Shown here: positions 37,517-45,039 of the stretch, in pieces | How the letters are laid out: each line of letters begins with the position of its first letter | Numbering within the stretch: the stretch's first letter is position 1 | DNA from: Providencia rettgeri | GTDB lineage: Bacteria; Pseudomonadota; Gammaproteobacteria; Enterobacterales; Enterobacteriaceae | Direction of reading: 5' to 3' | Length of the DNA stretch: 64,000 nt | Assembly: GCA_900455085.1 (NCBI GenBank) | Contig: UGTZ01000001.1 | Span: 3,130,501 to 3,194,500, forward strand | The notes under the pieces: model-generated | The model's database searches: none | Seen by the model: the letters and a program-made list of their open reading frames with translations, nothing else | Told to the model about the DNA's origin: nothing | Position numbers and translations under genes: made by a program

Positions 37517-38692
37517 ATGATTAATGAGTTTATTATGAAAAAAATTCAATTTGATATTCCTTTTGAGCAAGAAAAACTACTTACATACTTTAATAAAAAA
37601 GAAAATAATTCCCTAAGAAAAAAACTCACTCAAGTCAGAAACACCTCTAACGCTAGCAATGGGATTTGCCATGGTTTATCAAACCTATACCTTCTTAATG
37701 AAAACAAGAATGAAGGAGATAAACTAATTGAATCGATGGGAGCTGCTTTAAAATCTATAAAATCCCAAAGAGATCGTTTAAGAAATAAAAAACAAAATGA
37801 TGTTGAAATAAGTTTATTAAATAAACAAATAGTCAATGGCCTGAATATTCAGATTAGTTATGAACGCGCATATTATTTCAATAAAATCGCACACAAAATA
37901 GACTCATTACTCATTGATAAAAAAAAGAATAAATCATCATTCATCAATAAAAATACAGATATTAAAATTGATAAAAATTTAATATCATTAGAAAACAAGG
38001 AAAAGGGTCGTAATATAAGAAATCTATACGATATAACCCATCTACTAAAGAAAAACATATCTCATATCAATAAAAATGTAAGTTACTTAGATAATAAATA
38101 CGAAATTATAGATTTGATTACCTTTTACTATAATTTAGTTAAAAAAAATAAAGAGGATTCAATAGAAATTTACTATTGCCATGAAATATTGAATGAGACA
38201 ATAAAAAATAAAATAATATCTGACTTGCCATTAAATGATGAGGAAATTAAAATTTTTCTAGCTAATGCTTTTGGGTTTATATCTAAACTAGAAATGTATA
38301 AAAATACAGCTAAAAATATAAATTTTGGATTAATCAATGATATAAGCCTACCTATTTGTGACTATACAAACTTACAAATAAATAAAAACCAATCAACTAT
38401 TGAAAATCTAAAAGCTGAAATAGAGAATAAATTAAAATCTAACAATGATTATTATTCATTGATTTCTTATGATGGTCATTGCATGGCAATTTCAATTAAA
38501 TACGATAAAAACAATCATATATATAAGTTTTTTGACCCTAACAGAGGTATAAAAAAATATGATAACGAAAATGATTTTTTAGAGAACCTAAAATATTTGC
38601 TCACCTACCATAGTGATAAACTGGCACCTAATCATATAGATGAATTTAAGTTTAGAGTATTATCTATGGATTCATTCCTGCTAAAAAATTAA
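37517..38692 (+). CDS. YopT-like C58-family cysteine protease (candidate effector/toxin)
   Basis: The 391-aa, Asn/Lys/Ile-rich protein has a recognisable C58-type triad: Cys51 in SNGICHGLSNLYLL, His321 in LISYDGHCMAISIKYD and Asp340 in KFFDPNRGIKKY. The FFDPN-type block and the GxC...LS block are the two best-conserved parts of YopT/AvrPphB-type proteases, which cleave host proteins in bacterial virulence. Here the Cys-His spacing is about 270 residues, much longer than in YopT; the insert (residues about 60-300) is Lys/Asn/Ile-rich and probably helical. No signal peptide or membrane helix. The gene is far more AT-rich than its neighbours and sits alone between artM and rlmC, which points to horizontal transfer. 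The start could also be the ATG at 37535 (MKKIQFDIPFEQ); neither has a strong ribosome-binding site. Protease function and secretion are inferred. Confidence 0.75.
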   Translation: MINEFIMKKIQFDIPFEQEKLLTYFNKKENNSLRKKLTQVRNTSNASNGICHGLSNLYLLNENKNEGDKLIESMGAALKSIKSQRDRLRNKKQNDVEISLLNKQIVNGLNIQISYERAYYFNKIAHKIDSLLIDKKKNKSSFINKNTDIKIDKNLISLENKEKGRNIRNLYDITHLLKKNISHINKNVSYLDNKYEIIDLITFYYNLVKKNKEDSIEIYYCHEILNETIKNKIISDLPLNDEEIKIFLANAFGFISKLEMYKNTAKNINFGLINDISLPICDYTNLQINKNQSTIENLKAEIENKLKSNNDYYSLISYDGHCMAISIKYDKNNHIYKFFDPNRGIKKYDNENDFLENLKYLLTYHSDKLAPNHIDEFKFRVLSMDSFLLKN

Positions 38693-38735
38693 ATTAATTA
38701 CCCAAATGATATAACGAATATTGTATTGTCGGTTC

Positions 38736-38772
38736 TGTACAGTAAAGTCCATCACATGGCTTTTACTGTACA
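38736..38772. repeat. Inverted repeat spanning the rlmC stop codon
   Basis: TGTACAGTAAA (38736-38746) and TTTACTGTACA-type sequence (ending 38772) form an imperfect 15-16-bp stem (with a bulge) and a short loop. There is no U-tract on either strand. It may terminate the convergent genes or may be a remnant end of mobile DNA. Confidence 0.5.
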
Positions 38773-39896
38773 ATACGCTTTAACAATGTCAGCACTTCAA
38801 AGTGTGCAGTATGAGGAAATAAGTCGAATAACTGGATTTTACAGACTTGATAGCCAGCCAACAGTTGTAAATCTTGCGCCATGGTTTGTGCGTTGCAGCT
38901 AGAGTATAGAATATATTCAGGCTGCATATGCGTAAGGTAATCGCATAACTCTTTACCAATTCCTCGGCGTGGCGGATTGACTAAAATAAGCTGAGGGATA
39001 TCCTGATTCGCCGTGGCAAAACGCGTTGAATCAAGGGCTTTAAACTCAACATGCTTTAATCCAAGTTCATCCGCGGATTGCTGTGCGCTGGCAATCGCTG
39101 GCGCACTAATTTCTATCCCTGTTAAGCGAGTGTCTTTTTCAGCACAGTGCAACCCAAAGCCGCCCACGCCACAAAACAGATCCCACAAGCTATCGATATC
39201 TAACGCTTTAACCCATTCCCTTGCAGTTTGGTATAATTTGGCAGCCACTATAGGATTCGTTTGGAAAAAACCTTGCGGGCGAATAAATAAAGGGACTTGA
39301 TTAAACTCTTCACGGAGTGTGTGCTGCTCCGTTAAGAAAATCTCATCCTCACCTTCAAGTATTGCCATATGCACGGGTTGAATATTGGCGGTGATCACCT
39401 CAAGCTGTGGCAACTGTCCTTGTAGCCATGGCAGTGCCTTTTTTAACTGCTCAATTTTTTTCTCTGAGCGCAACACAAACCGCAGCATAAATTTCCCAGT
39501 ATAATGACTTTGAGTCAATAATAGGTATTTTAACTCACCACGTTTGCGTTCAATGTTATAAGGCGTCAGCCCTGCCCTTGCAATAAAAGGAATAATTGCA
39601 CTAAACACATCAGAAAAGGCATCTGGATACAACGGGCAGTCCGTTAAATCTACACCTTGCCCATCTCGCCCAACAATACCTAAAATTGGCTTCTCAACAC
39701 TACCACTAACGACCATTTTAGCTTTATTGCGAAAAGCCGTTTGCGGCCCTGTAACTGGAGGCTGAAATAGGGAGGTATCAATAGCAGGTAAAAGAGCCTG
39801 TAGTTGGCTCTGCTTTTCAATAATTTGCTGTTCAGGAGTTAGTGTCAGCCATTGGCATGAATGGCATTGCCCAGTGGCATACTTTTCACAATGCAT
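38763..39896 (-). CDS. rlmC: 23S rRNA (uracil-747 C5)-methyltransferase RlmC
   Basis: The 377-aa product methylates U747 of 23S rRNA using SAM and an iron-sulfur cluster. Cluster cysteines lie at the N-terminus (Cys3, Cys11, Cys14 in MHCEKYATGQCHSCQW). The methyltransferase part has LWDLFCGVGGFGLHCA, then VNPPRRGIGKELCDYL and the catalytic Cys in LYSSCNAQTMA. It is strongly similar to E. coli RlmC throughout. It is 9 bp downstream of ybjN on the minus strand. Confidence 0.96.
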   Translation of the reverse strand: MHCEKYATGQCHSCQWLTLTPEQQIIEKQSQLQALLPAIDTSLFQPPVTGPQTAFRNKAKMVVSGSVEKPILGIVGRDGQGVDLTDCPLYPDAFSDVFSAIIPFIARAGLTPYNIERKRGELKYLLLTQSHYTGKFMLRFVLRSEKKIEQLKKALPWLQGQLPQLEVITANIQPVHMAILEGEDEIFLTEQHTLREEFNQVPLFIRPQGFFQTNPIVAAKLYQTAREWVKALDIDSLWDLFCGVGGFGLHCAEKDTRLTGIEISAPAIASAQQSADELGLKHVEFKALDSTRFATANQDIPQLILVNPPRRGIGKELCDYLTHMQPEYILYSSCNAQTMAQDLQLLAGYQVCKIQLFDLFPHTAHFEVLTLLKRIVQ

Positions 39897-39905
39897 AACA
39901 AAGAC

Positions 39906-40421
39906 TTAGTGGAGTATTATCGAAGGTTTGTCGTCAAGAGAATGCTCAGAGTCTTCATCAGAATTGTCATCGTCTTCACTGAAATCATCTTGATTCGCAT
40001 ACAGCAAGTTATTGCTAAAAATTTCAAATACAATAGCTGAAATTTGTTCTTCTGCTTGCTGTAAAAAATGACCGAATTGACGATACGTCATTCCTGCTGC
40101 TAATGAAAATGATTGGCTAACAATCAATTTAGGCAAGTTTTCATTATTTATTTCAAGGAAAACTTTTGCCGTTAATGAGCTGGCATTAATTTGGCTGATA
40201 TTCGCCACTAACGTCACAATCGCTGTCGGTTTGAGCTCAGCTAATGCAGACAACACCAAAACATTATTTAAAATATCGAGCTTCGCATCAAAAATACCGT
40301 CAATATTTTGCATATGAGGTAAATGTAATGCAGAGCAGGAATCACACTCGAAATAAGAGGTTTTGAGTTGGTCTAGCCATTCACGTAACTTAGTGATGTC
40401 AGGGTAACAAATAGAATCCAT
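39906..40421 (-). CDS. ybjN: YbjN domain protein
   Basis: The 171-aa cytoplasmic protein is similar to E. coli YbjN (158 aa), including SYFECDSCSALHLPHMQNID and MTYRQFGHFLQQAEEQISAIV. YbjN acts as a pleiotropic sensory/regulatory factor in enterobacteria, with no known enzymatic activity; it resembles type III secretion chaperone folds. This copy has an extra acidic Asp/Ser/Glu tail (residues about 145-165). It is immediately upstream of rlmC. Confidence 0.9.
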   Translation of the reverse strand: MDSICYPDITKLREWLDQLKTSYFECDSCSALHLPHMQNIDGIFDAKLDILNNVLVLSALAELKPTAIVTLVANISQINASSLTAKVFLEINNENLPKLIVSQSFSLAAGMTYRQFGHFLQQAEEQISAIVFEIFSNNLLYANQDDFSEDDDNSDEDSEHSLDDKPSIILH

Positions 40422-40560
40422 GGGCAGTAACCTTCTTCAACTCAAAATAGTCGTGCAATATTGATTTGTTAGGGTTTTGGCACATTTTCCCCCTAACGAA
40501 AAAACGAATAATTCTCACATATTGTAGGCCGAAACACCAGTAAAACCGCGTTTAATCTGC

Positions 40561-40887
40561 TTATTCATCGAGTTTATTATCTGTAGAGTCCAACTTTTTA
40601 GAAGCTTTCTTTTCTGGTTGTTTATTATCTATCCCCAAAAAACTCAGGCTATGAATTGCCCGCCAGACAATATTAATCATTGCTGGTACCAAACAGCCAA
40701 TACCGACCATAATAATGCTGACGATCGCTCCTGGCCGCATTAAAGGCTCCGGCAGCGTGATATAGTCATTTAATGCCAACAACACAATGATAAGCAGAAT
40801 GATCCCAACACCTTCTAACACGATAATGGGCTTTGGCATATCCGCCAATGAACGCATCGTCCCTTTAGACTGAGGTTTATTACTCAT
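40561..40887 (-). CDS. ybjC: DUF1418 inner-membrane protein YbjC
   Basis: The product has two hydrophobic helices: PIIVLEGVGIILLIIVLLAL and, after PEPLMRPGA, a second at IVSIIMVGIGCLVPAMINIV. Length and order match E. coli YbjC (DUF1418). I chose ATG 40887 (MSNKPQSKGTMRSLADMPKP), immediately preceded by AGGAGGAG; the frame opens 12 codons earlier, but that Arg-rich extension is the ribosome-binding-site region itself. The 108-aa product ends in a charged Lys/Asp/Ser tail. Function is unknown. It is divergent from grxA, as in relatives. Confidence 0.85.
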   Translation of the reverse strand: MSNKPQSKGTMRSLADMPKPIIVLEGVGIILLIIVLLALNDYITLPEPLMRPGAIVSIIMVGIGCLVPAMINIVWRAIHSLSFLGIDNKQPEKKASKKLDSTDNKLDE

Positions 40888-41047
40888 TCTTCTCCTCCTC
40901 TCATTATTGTGTCTTTTCCTCAAACTGAGGATTATATGCCATACCTATAGGTATAACAGGAAAATTCGACTTTTATTTCATAATTTATGTAGGCATAGTA
41001 TTGAGCATTGCAATTAGAATCTGAGTTCAAGATAAAAAGGAGATACT

Positions 41048-41311
41048 ATGTATACTGTTATTTTTGGTCGTCCTGGCTGCCCATACTGCGTTCGTGCAAA
41101 AGAACTCGCTGAAAAACTGAAAAATGAGCGTGAAGATTTTGACTACCGCTATGTTGATATTCAAGCAGAAGGTATTTCTAAAGAAGATTTATCTAAAACT
41201 GTCGGCAAACCTGTTGAAACCGTTCCACAAATTTTCATTGATGAGCAACACATTGGTGGATGCACAGATTTCGAAGCTTACGCAAAAGAAAATTTAAATC
41301 TTTACAAATAG
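41048..41311 (+). CDS. grxA: Glutaredoxin 1
   Basis: The 87-aa thiol-disulfide oxidoreductase uses glutathione to reduce ribonucleotide reductase and other targets. It has the CPYC redox motif in FGRPGCPYCVRAKELA and the cis-Pro/GSH-binding part TVPQIFIDEQHIGGCTDFEAYA. Its 3' end carries a terminator. In E. coli grxA is OxyR-controlled; I could not place an OxyR site with confidence. Confidence 0.97.
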   Translation: MYTVIFGRPGCPYCVRAKELAEKLKNEREDFDYRYVDIQAEGISKEDLSKTVGKPVETVPQIFIDEQHIGGCTDFEAYAKENLNLYK

Positions 41312-41337
41312 TTAGCCATATCCGTTTTTCATCTCAA

Positions 41338-41388
41338 CAAGCAAAGTTGTTCACTTATTTATAGGTGCTGACACTTTGCTTGTTCTTT
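41338..41388 (+). terminator. Terminator of grxA
   Basis: CAAGCAAAGT (41338-41347) and ACTTTGCTTG (41373-41382) form a perfect 10-bp stem with a 25-nt loop, then TTCTTTTT. Confidence 0.75.
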
Positions 41389-41444
41389 TTGTGCTATTTA
41401 AGCCAAATTTAATAAAAATATTGCACTTTTTTTCATCTAAGTGA

Positions 41445-41472
41445 GAACTTTCTTTTTTAGACGGAGTCTTAA
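41445..41472 (+). promoter_or_regulatory. Sigma-E-type promoter of rybB
   Basis: GAACTT (41445-41450) and TCTTAA (41467-41472) are spaced 16 bp and lie just before the predicted RNA start at 41478. They match the sigma-E consensus (GGAACTT with a TCTRA-like -10), which drives rybB in E. coli. Confidence 0.7.
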
Positions 41473-41477
41473 TTAAT

Positions 41478-41556
41478 GCCACTGCTTTTCTTTGATGTCC
41501 CCATATTGAGGAGCCCGATAGCCAACTTTTTGTTTTCCTGCTATCGGGTTTTTTGT
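41478..41556 (+). ncRNA. rybB: RybB small RNA
   Basis: The 5' end GCCACTGCTTTTCTTTGATG, followed by TCCCCAT and GAGGAGCCC, is the conserved RybB seed and body. The 3' end is an independent hairpin, CCCGATAGC...GCTATCGGG (41514-41548), followed by TTTTTT. In E. coli, RybB is Hfq-dependent, is made on envelope stress from a sigma-E promoter and represses outer-membrane-protein mRNAs. The terminator stem sequence differs from E. coli while the seed is kept. It lies between grxA and yjbQ. Confidence 0.9.
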
Positions 41557-41558
41557 TT

Positions 41559-41987
41559 TTAACGGCTGAGTTCACCCTGTAATGTAATGATTAACCTACG
41601 TTTTCCACCATAATTTCGATGCTCACATAAATAAATCCCCTGCCACGTCCCCAAGTTTAAACGCCCTTTAGTAATCGGAATAGTCAAACTTGCACCCAAT
41701 AAACTGCTTTTTAGGTGAGCTGGCATATCATCACTTCCTTCATAATCATGTTTATAATAAGGCTCATTTTCAGGAACGGCCTGATTAAAAAAACTTTCGA
41801 AGTCTTCTCTGACAGTGTAATCCGCATTTTCATTTATCGTTAAAGATGCCGATGTATGTTGAATAAAAATATTGGCTAAACCAACATTGATTAAGCTAAG
41901 TTCGGGAAGTTGCTTGAAAATTTCTTCTGTCACTAAATGAAATCCTCTTGCTTTTGCGCTAAGTTGTATCTCTTTTTGCCACCACAT
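41559..41987 (-). CDS. yjbQ: YjbQ/UPF0047 family protein (thiamine-phosphate-synthase-like)
   Basis: The 142-aa product is similar to E. coli YjbQ throughout: SAKARGFHLVTEEIF, IQHTSASLTINENADYTVR and HDYEGSDDMPAHLKSSLLG, ending RRLIITLQGE. The family fold carries conserved His and Asp residues that may bind metal, and YjbQ has weak thiamine-phosphate synthase activity. I chose ATG 41987, with GGAAG upstream; a GTG one codon earlier overlaps. The stop lies 2 bp after the rybB T-run, so this gene and rybB converge. Confidence 0.88.
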   Translation of the reverse strand: MWWQKEIQLSAKARGFHLVTEEIFKQLPELSLINVGLANIFIQHTSASLTINENADYTVREDFESFFNQAVPENEPYYKHDYEGSDDMPAHLKSSLLGASLTIPITKGRLNLGTWQGIYLCEHRNYGGKRRLIITLQGELSR

Positions 41988-42187
41988 CACTTTTTCTTCC
42001 TTTTACTTTTCTATGTCTGTTACTGCACTAAATAATTATTGAGTAATAGTTAAACCGCAAGTAAATTTGTCGCACAAAGCTTTCAATAATAAGACAAAGG
42101 GACTTTACCTGCGAGGTAAGACACTTTAACCTCCTATCTTTATGTATCTACCCTGTCTTACTCACTATTTGCCCGAGGTACTGAACT

Positions 42188-42796
42188 GTGCTGGAACAAC
42201 TGAATCTTGATCTTTTCAATTTGATCAATGCCACACCCGAGACCGCAAGTGGAACCATTGCAATAGCCAATGTGATTGCTAAGCGCTTAATTCTCTTATT
42301 TCCACTTTTTACGGTTGCCTGTTGGTTTTGGGGTGCCCAGCCAAATATGACTCGCCAACGTGCCTTTGCCTGTAAAGCCGCTATTGCTATCGTCATTGGT
42401 TTAACTATCTCATGGTTAATTGGTTATTTTGCTCCATATGACCGCCCATTTGTCATGGGAATTGGCACCAATTTCTCCGAACATAAGGCCACGCCTTCAT
42501 TCCCAAGTAACCATGGTACGATTGTGTTTACATTCGCTTTTGCGTTTCTTTTCTGGCTCAGGACTTGGGTAGGGCTTGTAATGATGATCCCTGCGGTTGT
42601 GATTGCTTGGTCACGTATTTACCTCGGTGTTCATTGGCCTTTAGATATGGCTGGTGCTTTCATACTTGCAATGGTGGCATGCGGCTTAGCTCAAATTCTC
42701 TGGTCTCTTGGTGCGAATAAAATTCAATTACCTATCACGCAACTATATAGCTTTATTTTTGCTCCTCTTATTCGTAAAGGCTGGTTTCAGCCATAA
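42188..42796 (+). CDS. ybjG: PAP2-family undecaprenyl-diphosphatase YbjG
   Basis: The 202-aa inner-membrane enzyme recycles undecaprenyl pyrophosphate for cell-wall synthesis and raises bacitracin resistance in E. coli. PAP2 motifs: APYDRPFVMG (motif 1), PSFPSNHGT (motif 2) and SRIYLGVHWPLDMAGA (motif 3, catalytic His). Five to six helices. The start is a GTG (MLEQLNLDLFNLINATPE) preceded by GAGG at suitable spacing. It has its own terminator. Confidence 0.93.
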   Translation: MLEQLNLDLFNLINATPETASGTIAIANVIAKRLILLFPLFTVACWFWGAQPNMTRQRAFACKAAIAIVIGLTISWLIGYFAPYDRPFVMGIGTNFSEHKATPSFPSNHGTIVFTFAFAFLFWLRTWVGLVMMIPAVVIAWSRIYLGVHWPLDMAGAFILAMVACGLAQILWSLGANKIQLPITQLYSFIFAPLIRKGWFQP

Positions 42797-42809
42797 CAAC
42801 GTATATTCA

Positions 42810-42840
42810 AATACTGGCATTAATTAATGCCAGTATTCTT
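42810..42840 (+). terminator. Palindromic terminator of ybjG
   Basis: AATACTGGCATTA and TAATGCCAGTATT form a perfect inverted repeat with almost no loop, followed by CTT; the U-tract is weak. Confidence 0.65.
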
Positions 42841-43388
42841 CGCATTATAAAAATTGCGCTAAATCAAAGTTTCTGTTTATTTTCACTTTCATCATTAAAA
42901 CTTTTTTTAAGTTATCAATAAAATTATTAAAACAATTAATTAACAAATATTTCGTTACCTTTTTCAATTATTTTTTTCGTTGCGAAAAAAGTGACAAATA
43001 TAGGTCTGAGAAAAACGTAAAATAATTAATGTATAGTTCTATTCTCTCCAATTTTTAAACTAATTAATCACGCAATAAACCAATCAGCAAATAAAAAATA
43101 TCTCGTTGTTTTTCATATAAATACAAAAATACACAGCCTAGAAAATCGTACTACCATTACAGTACAGTTCAATATTCACATTGATATAGATGATATTTTA
43201 GCCAGCTATATTTCGATCATTAATATAATAATATTTTTCTAACAGAATATTATTCTGCTCATATTCCAGCAAAGCAAAACTTATTTACTCAGTATTTAAT
43301 TGCTAACAAAAATAAACTTAACGCAAATTTATTTAACAATTTTATAAAATGTGATTATTTTGCGCAATTTTGGGGGATATTTCTCTTT

Positions 43389-43404
43389 TGAGATAATGAT
43401 CACG
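43389..43404. promoter_or_regulatory. CRP-like site upstream of sdaC
   Basis: TGAGA-TAATGA-TCACG matches the CRP consensus (TGTGA-N6-TCACA) at 8 of 10 half-site positions. It is about 245 bp before the sdaC start. E. coli sdaC is CRP-activated, so the assignment is reasonable but unproved. Confidence 0.45.
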
Positions 43405-43647
43405 GCATTTTATTCTGGTAAAATATAAATTCACACACTCAAAATCCACTGTTAAAATTAAATGATAAAAATACAAAACTGATTGAAAATCAATTTACCG
43501 TAAATTTTAGTTTTATTTCCAATCAGATTGTTACGCAAAAGAAAACAATTGTTATTGAGTAATTGTTCGTACCTAAAGATTAAAAGTTCGTAACGCAATT
43601 GCCGTTACGCTAAATGATTTTTTTGACTTATATTTTCGGAGACTATT

Positions 43648-44964
43648 ATGGATGCAACAAAAGTTGGTTCCATCGACAAAACAGCCTCGCAAACAGTAAC
43701 GAGTAATGCTTGGCGCAAAACTGACACAGTATGGATGCTGGGTTTATATGGTACAGCTATCGGTGCTGGGGTGCTGTTTTTGCCAATCAACGCAGGTATG
43801 AGTGGTTTATTACCTGTTTTACTGATGCTGGTATTAGCCTTCCCAATGACATTTTTTGCTCACCGTGGGTTAACACGCTTCGTTCTCTCTGGTTCAAAAC
43901 CTGACGGTGATATTACTGAAGTCGTCGAGGAACACTTTGGTCGCACAGCAGGTAACTGGATCACCCTACTCTACTTCTTTGCTATTTACCCTATTCTTCT
44001 TGTTTATGGTGTTTCCATCACTAATAACGTCAATAAATTCTTAACCGAATTATTGGGCGTTGGCGCACCGCCACGCTGGTTACTTGCCTTAATCCTTGTC
44101 GGTGGAGTCATGGCGATTGTGGCATTCGGTGAAAAATACATCGTCAAAGTCATGAGTATGTTAGTGTTTCCATTTATCGCCGTACTGGTTGCATTCTCAC
44201 TGTATATGATCCCACACTGGTCTGGCGATGTACTAAATACCTTAACTTGGGAAGGTATCACTGAGGCAACAAAAAATACGGGTGGGCAAAGCATTTGGGT
44301 CACTATTTGGCTGACAATCCCTGTGATGGTATTCGCATTTAACCACTCACCAATTATTTCTGCTTTCTCTGTGGCAAAACGTGAAGAATACGGTGATGCC
44401 GCTGAACAAAAATGCTCACGGATCCTTGCCTCCGCACACATTTTGATGGTGCTGACCGTCATGTTCTTCGTGATCAGCTGTGTATTTACCTTATCTTCAG
44501 CGGATCTCGCACAAGCTAAAGCACAAAATATTAGTATCCTTGACTACTTGTCTGGCTATTTTGACCAGCCATTCATCAAATATGCTGCAGCAATCATTGC
44601 ATTTATCGCAATTATTAAATCTTTCCTCGGCCACTATTTAGGTGCTCGTGAAGGTTTCAATGGCTTAGTTGAACGTGCTTATCGTGCAAAAGGTAAAACC
44701 ATTGATGTTCGTAAGTTAAACCGCGGTACTGCAATTTTCATGTTAGTCACCACTTGGATAGTAGCAACATTAAACCCGGGTGTATTGGATATTATTGAAA
44801 GCCTCGGTGGCCCAGTTATCGCTATCTTACTGTTCTTAATGCCAATGTATGCAATTAGCAAAGTACCTGCGATGCGTAAATACTCAGGTAAAATCAGTAA
44901 TGTATTTATCGTAATTATGGGTCTGGTCGCTATCTCTGCGGCAACATATAAGTTATTCTTCTAA
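43648..44964 (+). CDS. sdaC: Serine transporter SdaC
   Basis: The 438-aa inner-membrane H+/serine symporter of the HAAAP family has about 11 helices. It has the family start TDTVWMLGLYGTAIGAGVLF and later VFAFNHSPIISAFSVAKREE. It forms an operon with sdaB 75 bp downstream: transport plus deamination of serine. CGGAGAC lies 5-6 nt before the ATG. A CRP-like site lies upstream. Confidence 0.95.
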   Translation: MDATKVGSIDKTASQTVTSNAWRKTDTVWMLGLYGTAIGAGVLFLPINAGMSGLLPVLLMLVLAFPMTFFAHRGLTRFVLSGSKPDGDITEVVEEHFGRTAGNWITLLYFFAIYPILLVYGVSITNNVNKFLTELLGVGAPPRWLLALILVGGVMAIVAFGEKYIVKVMSMLVFPFIAVLVAFSLYMIPHWSGDVLNTLTWEGITEATKNTGGQSIWVTIWLTIPVMVFAFNHSPIISAFSVAKREEYGDAAEQKCSRILASAHILMVLTVMFFVISCVFTLSSADLAQAKAQNISILDYLSGYFDQPFIKYAAAIIAFIAIIKSFLGHYLGAREGFNGLVERAYRAKGKTIDVRKLNRGTAIFMLVTTWIVATLNPGVLDIIESLGGPVIAILLFLMPMYAISKVPAMRKYSGKISNVFIVIMGLVAISAATYKLFF

Positions 44965-45039
44965 TTGAAGCCACTAGGTAGCAACCAGTAATGGAAGCTA
45001 CCTAATTTCAATGACTTTCTACAAAAGGAAGCACTGAAT

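Larger units (their letters stand above)
42797..43647. other. Long AT-rich intergenic region upstream of sdaC
   Basis: About 850 bp. It contains the ybjG terminator (42810-42840), long A/T tracts, and a CRP-like site near its right end (43389-43404). No open frame of note on either strand. Its length and composition suggest regulatory use, but no further element can be named. Confidence 0.6.

Noticed and set aside
41351..41575. 74-aa minus-strand frame
   Set aside because: It overlaps the rybB gene, its promoter and two terminators; no ribosome-binding site.
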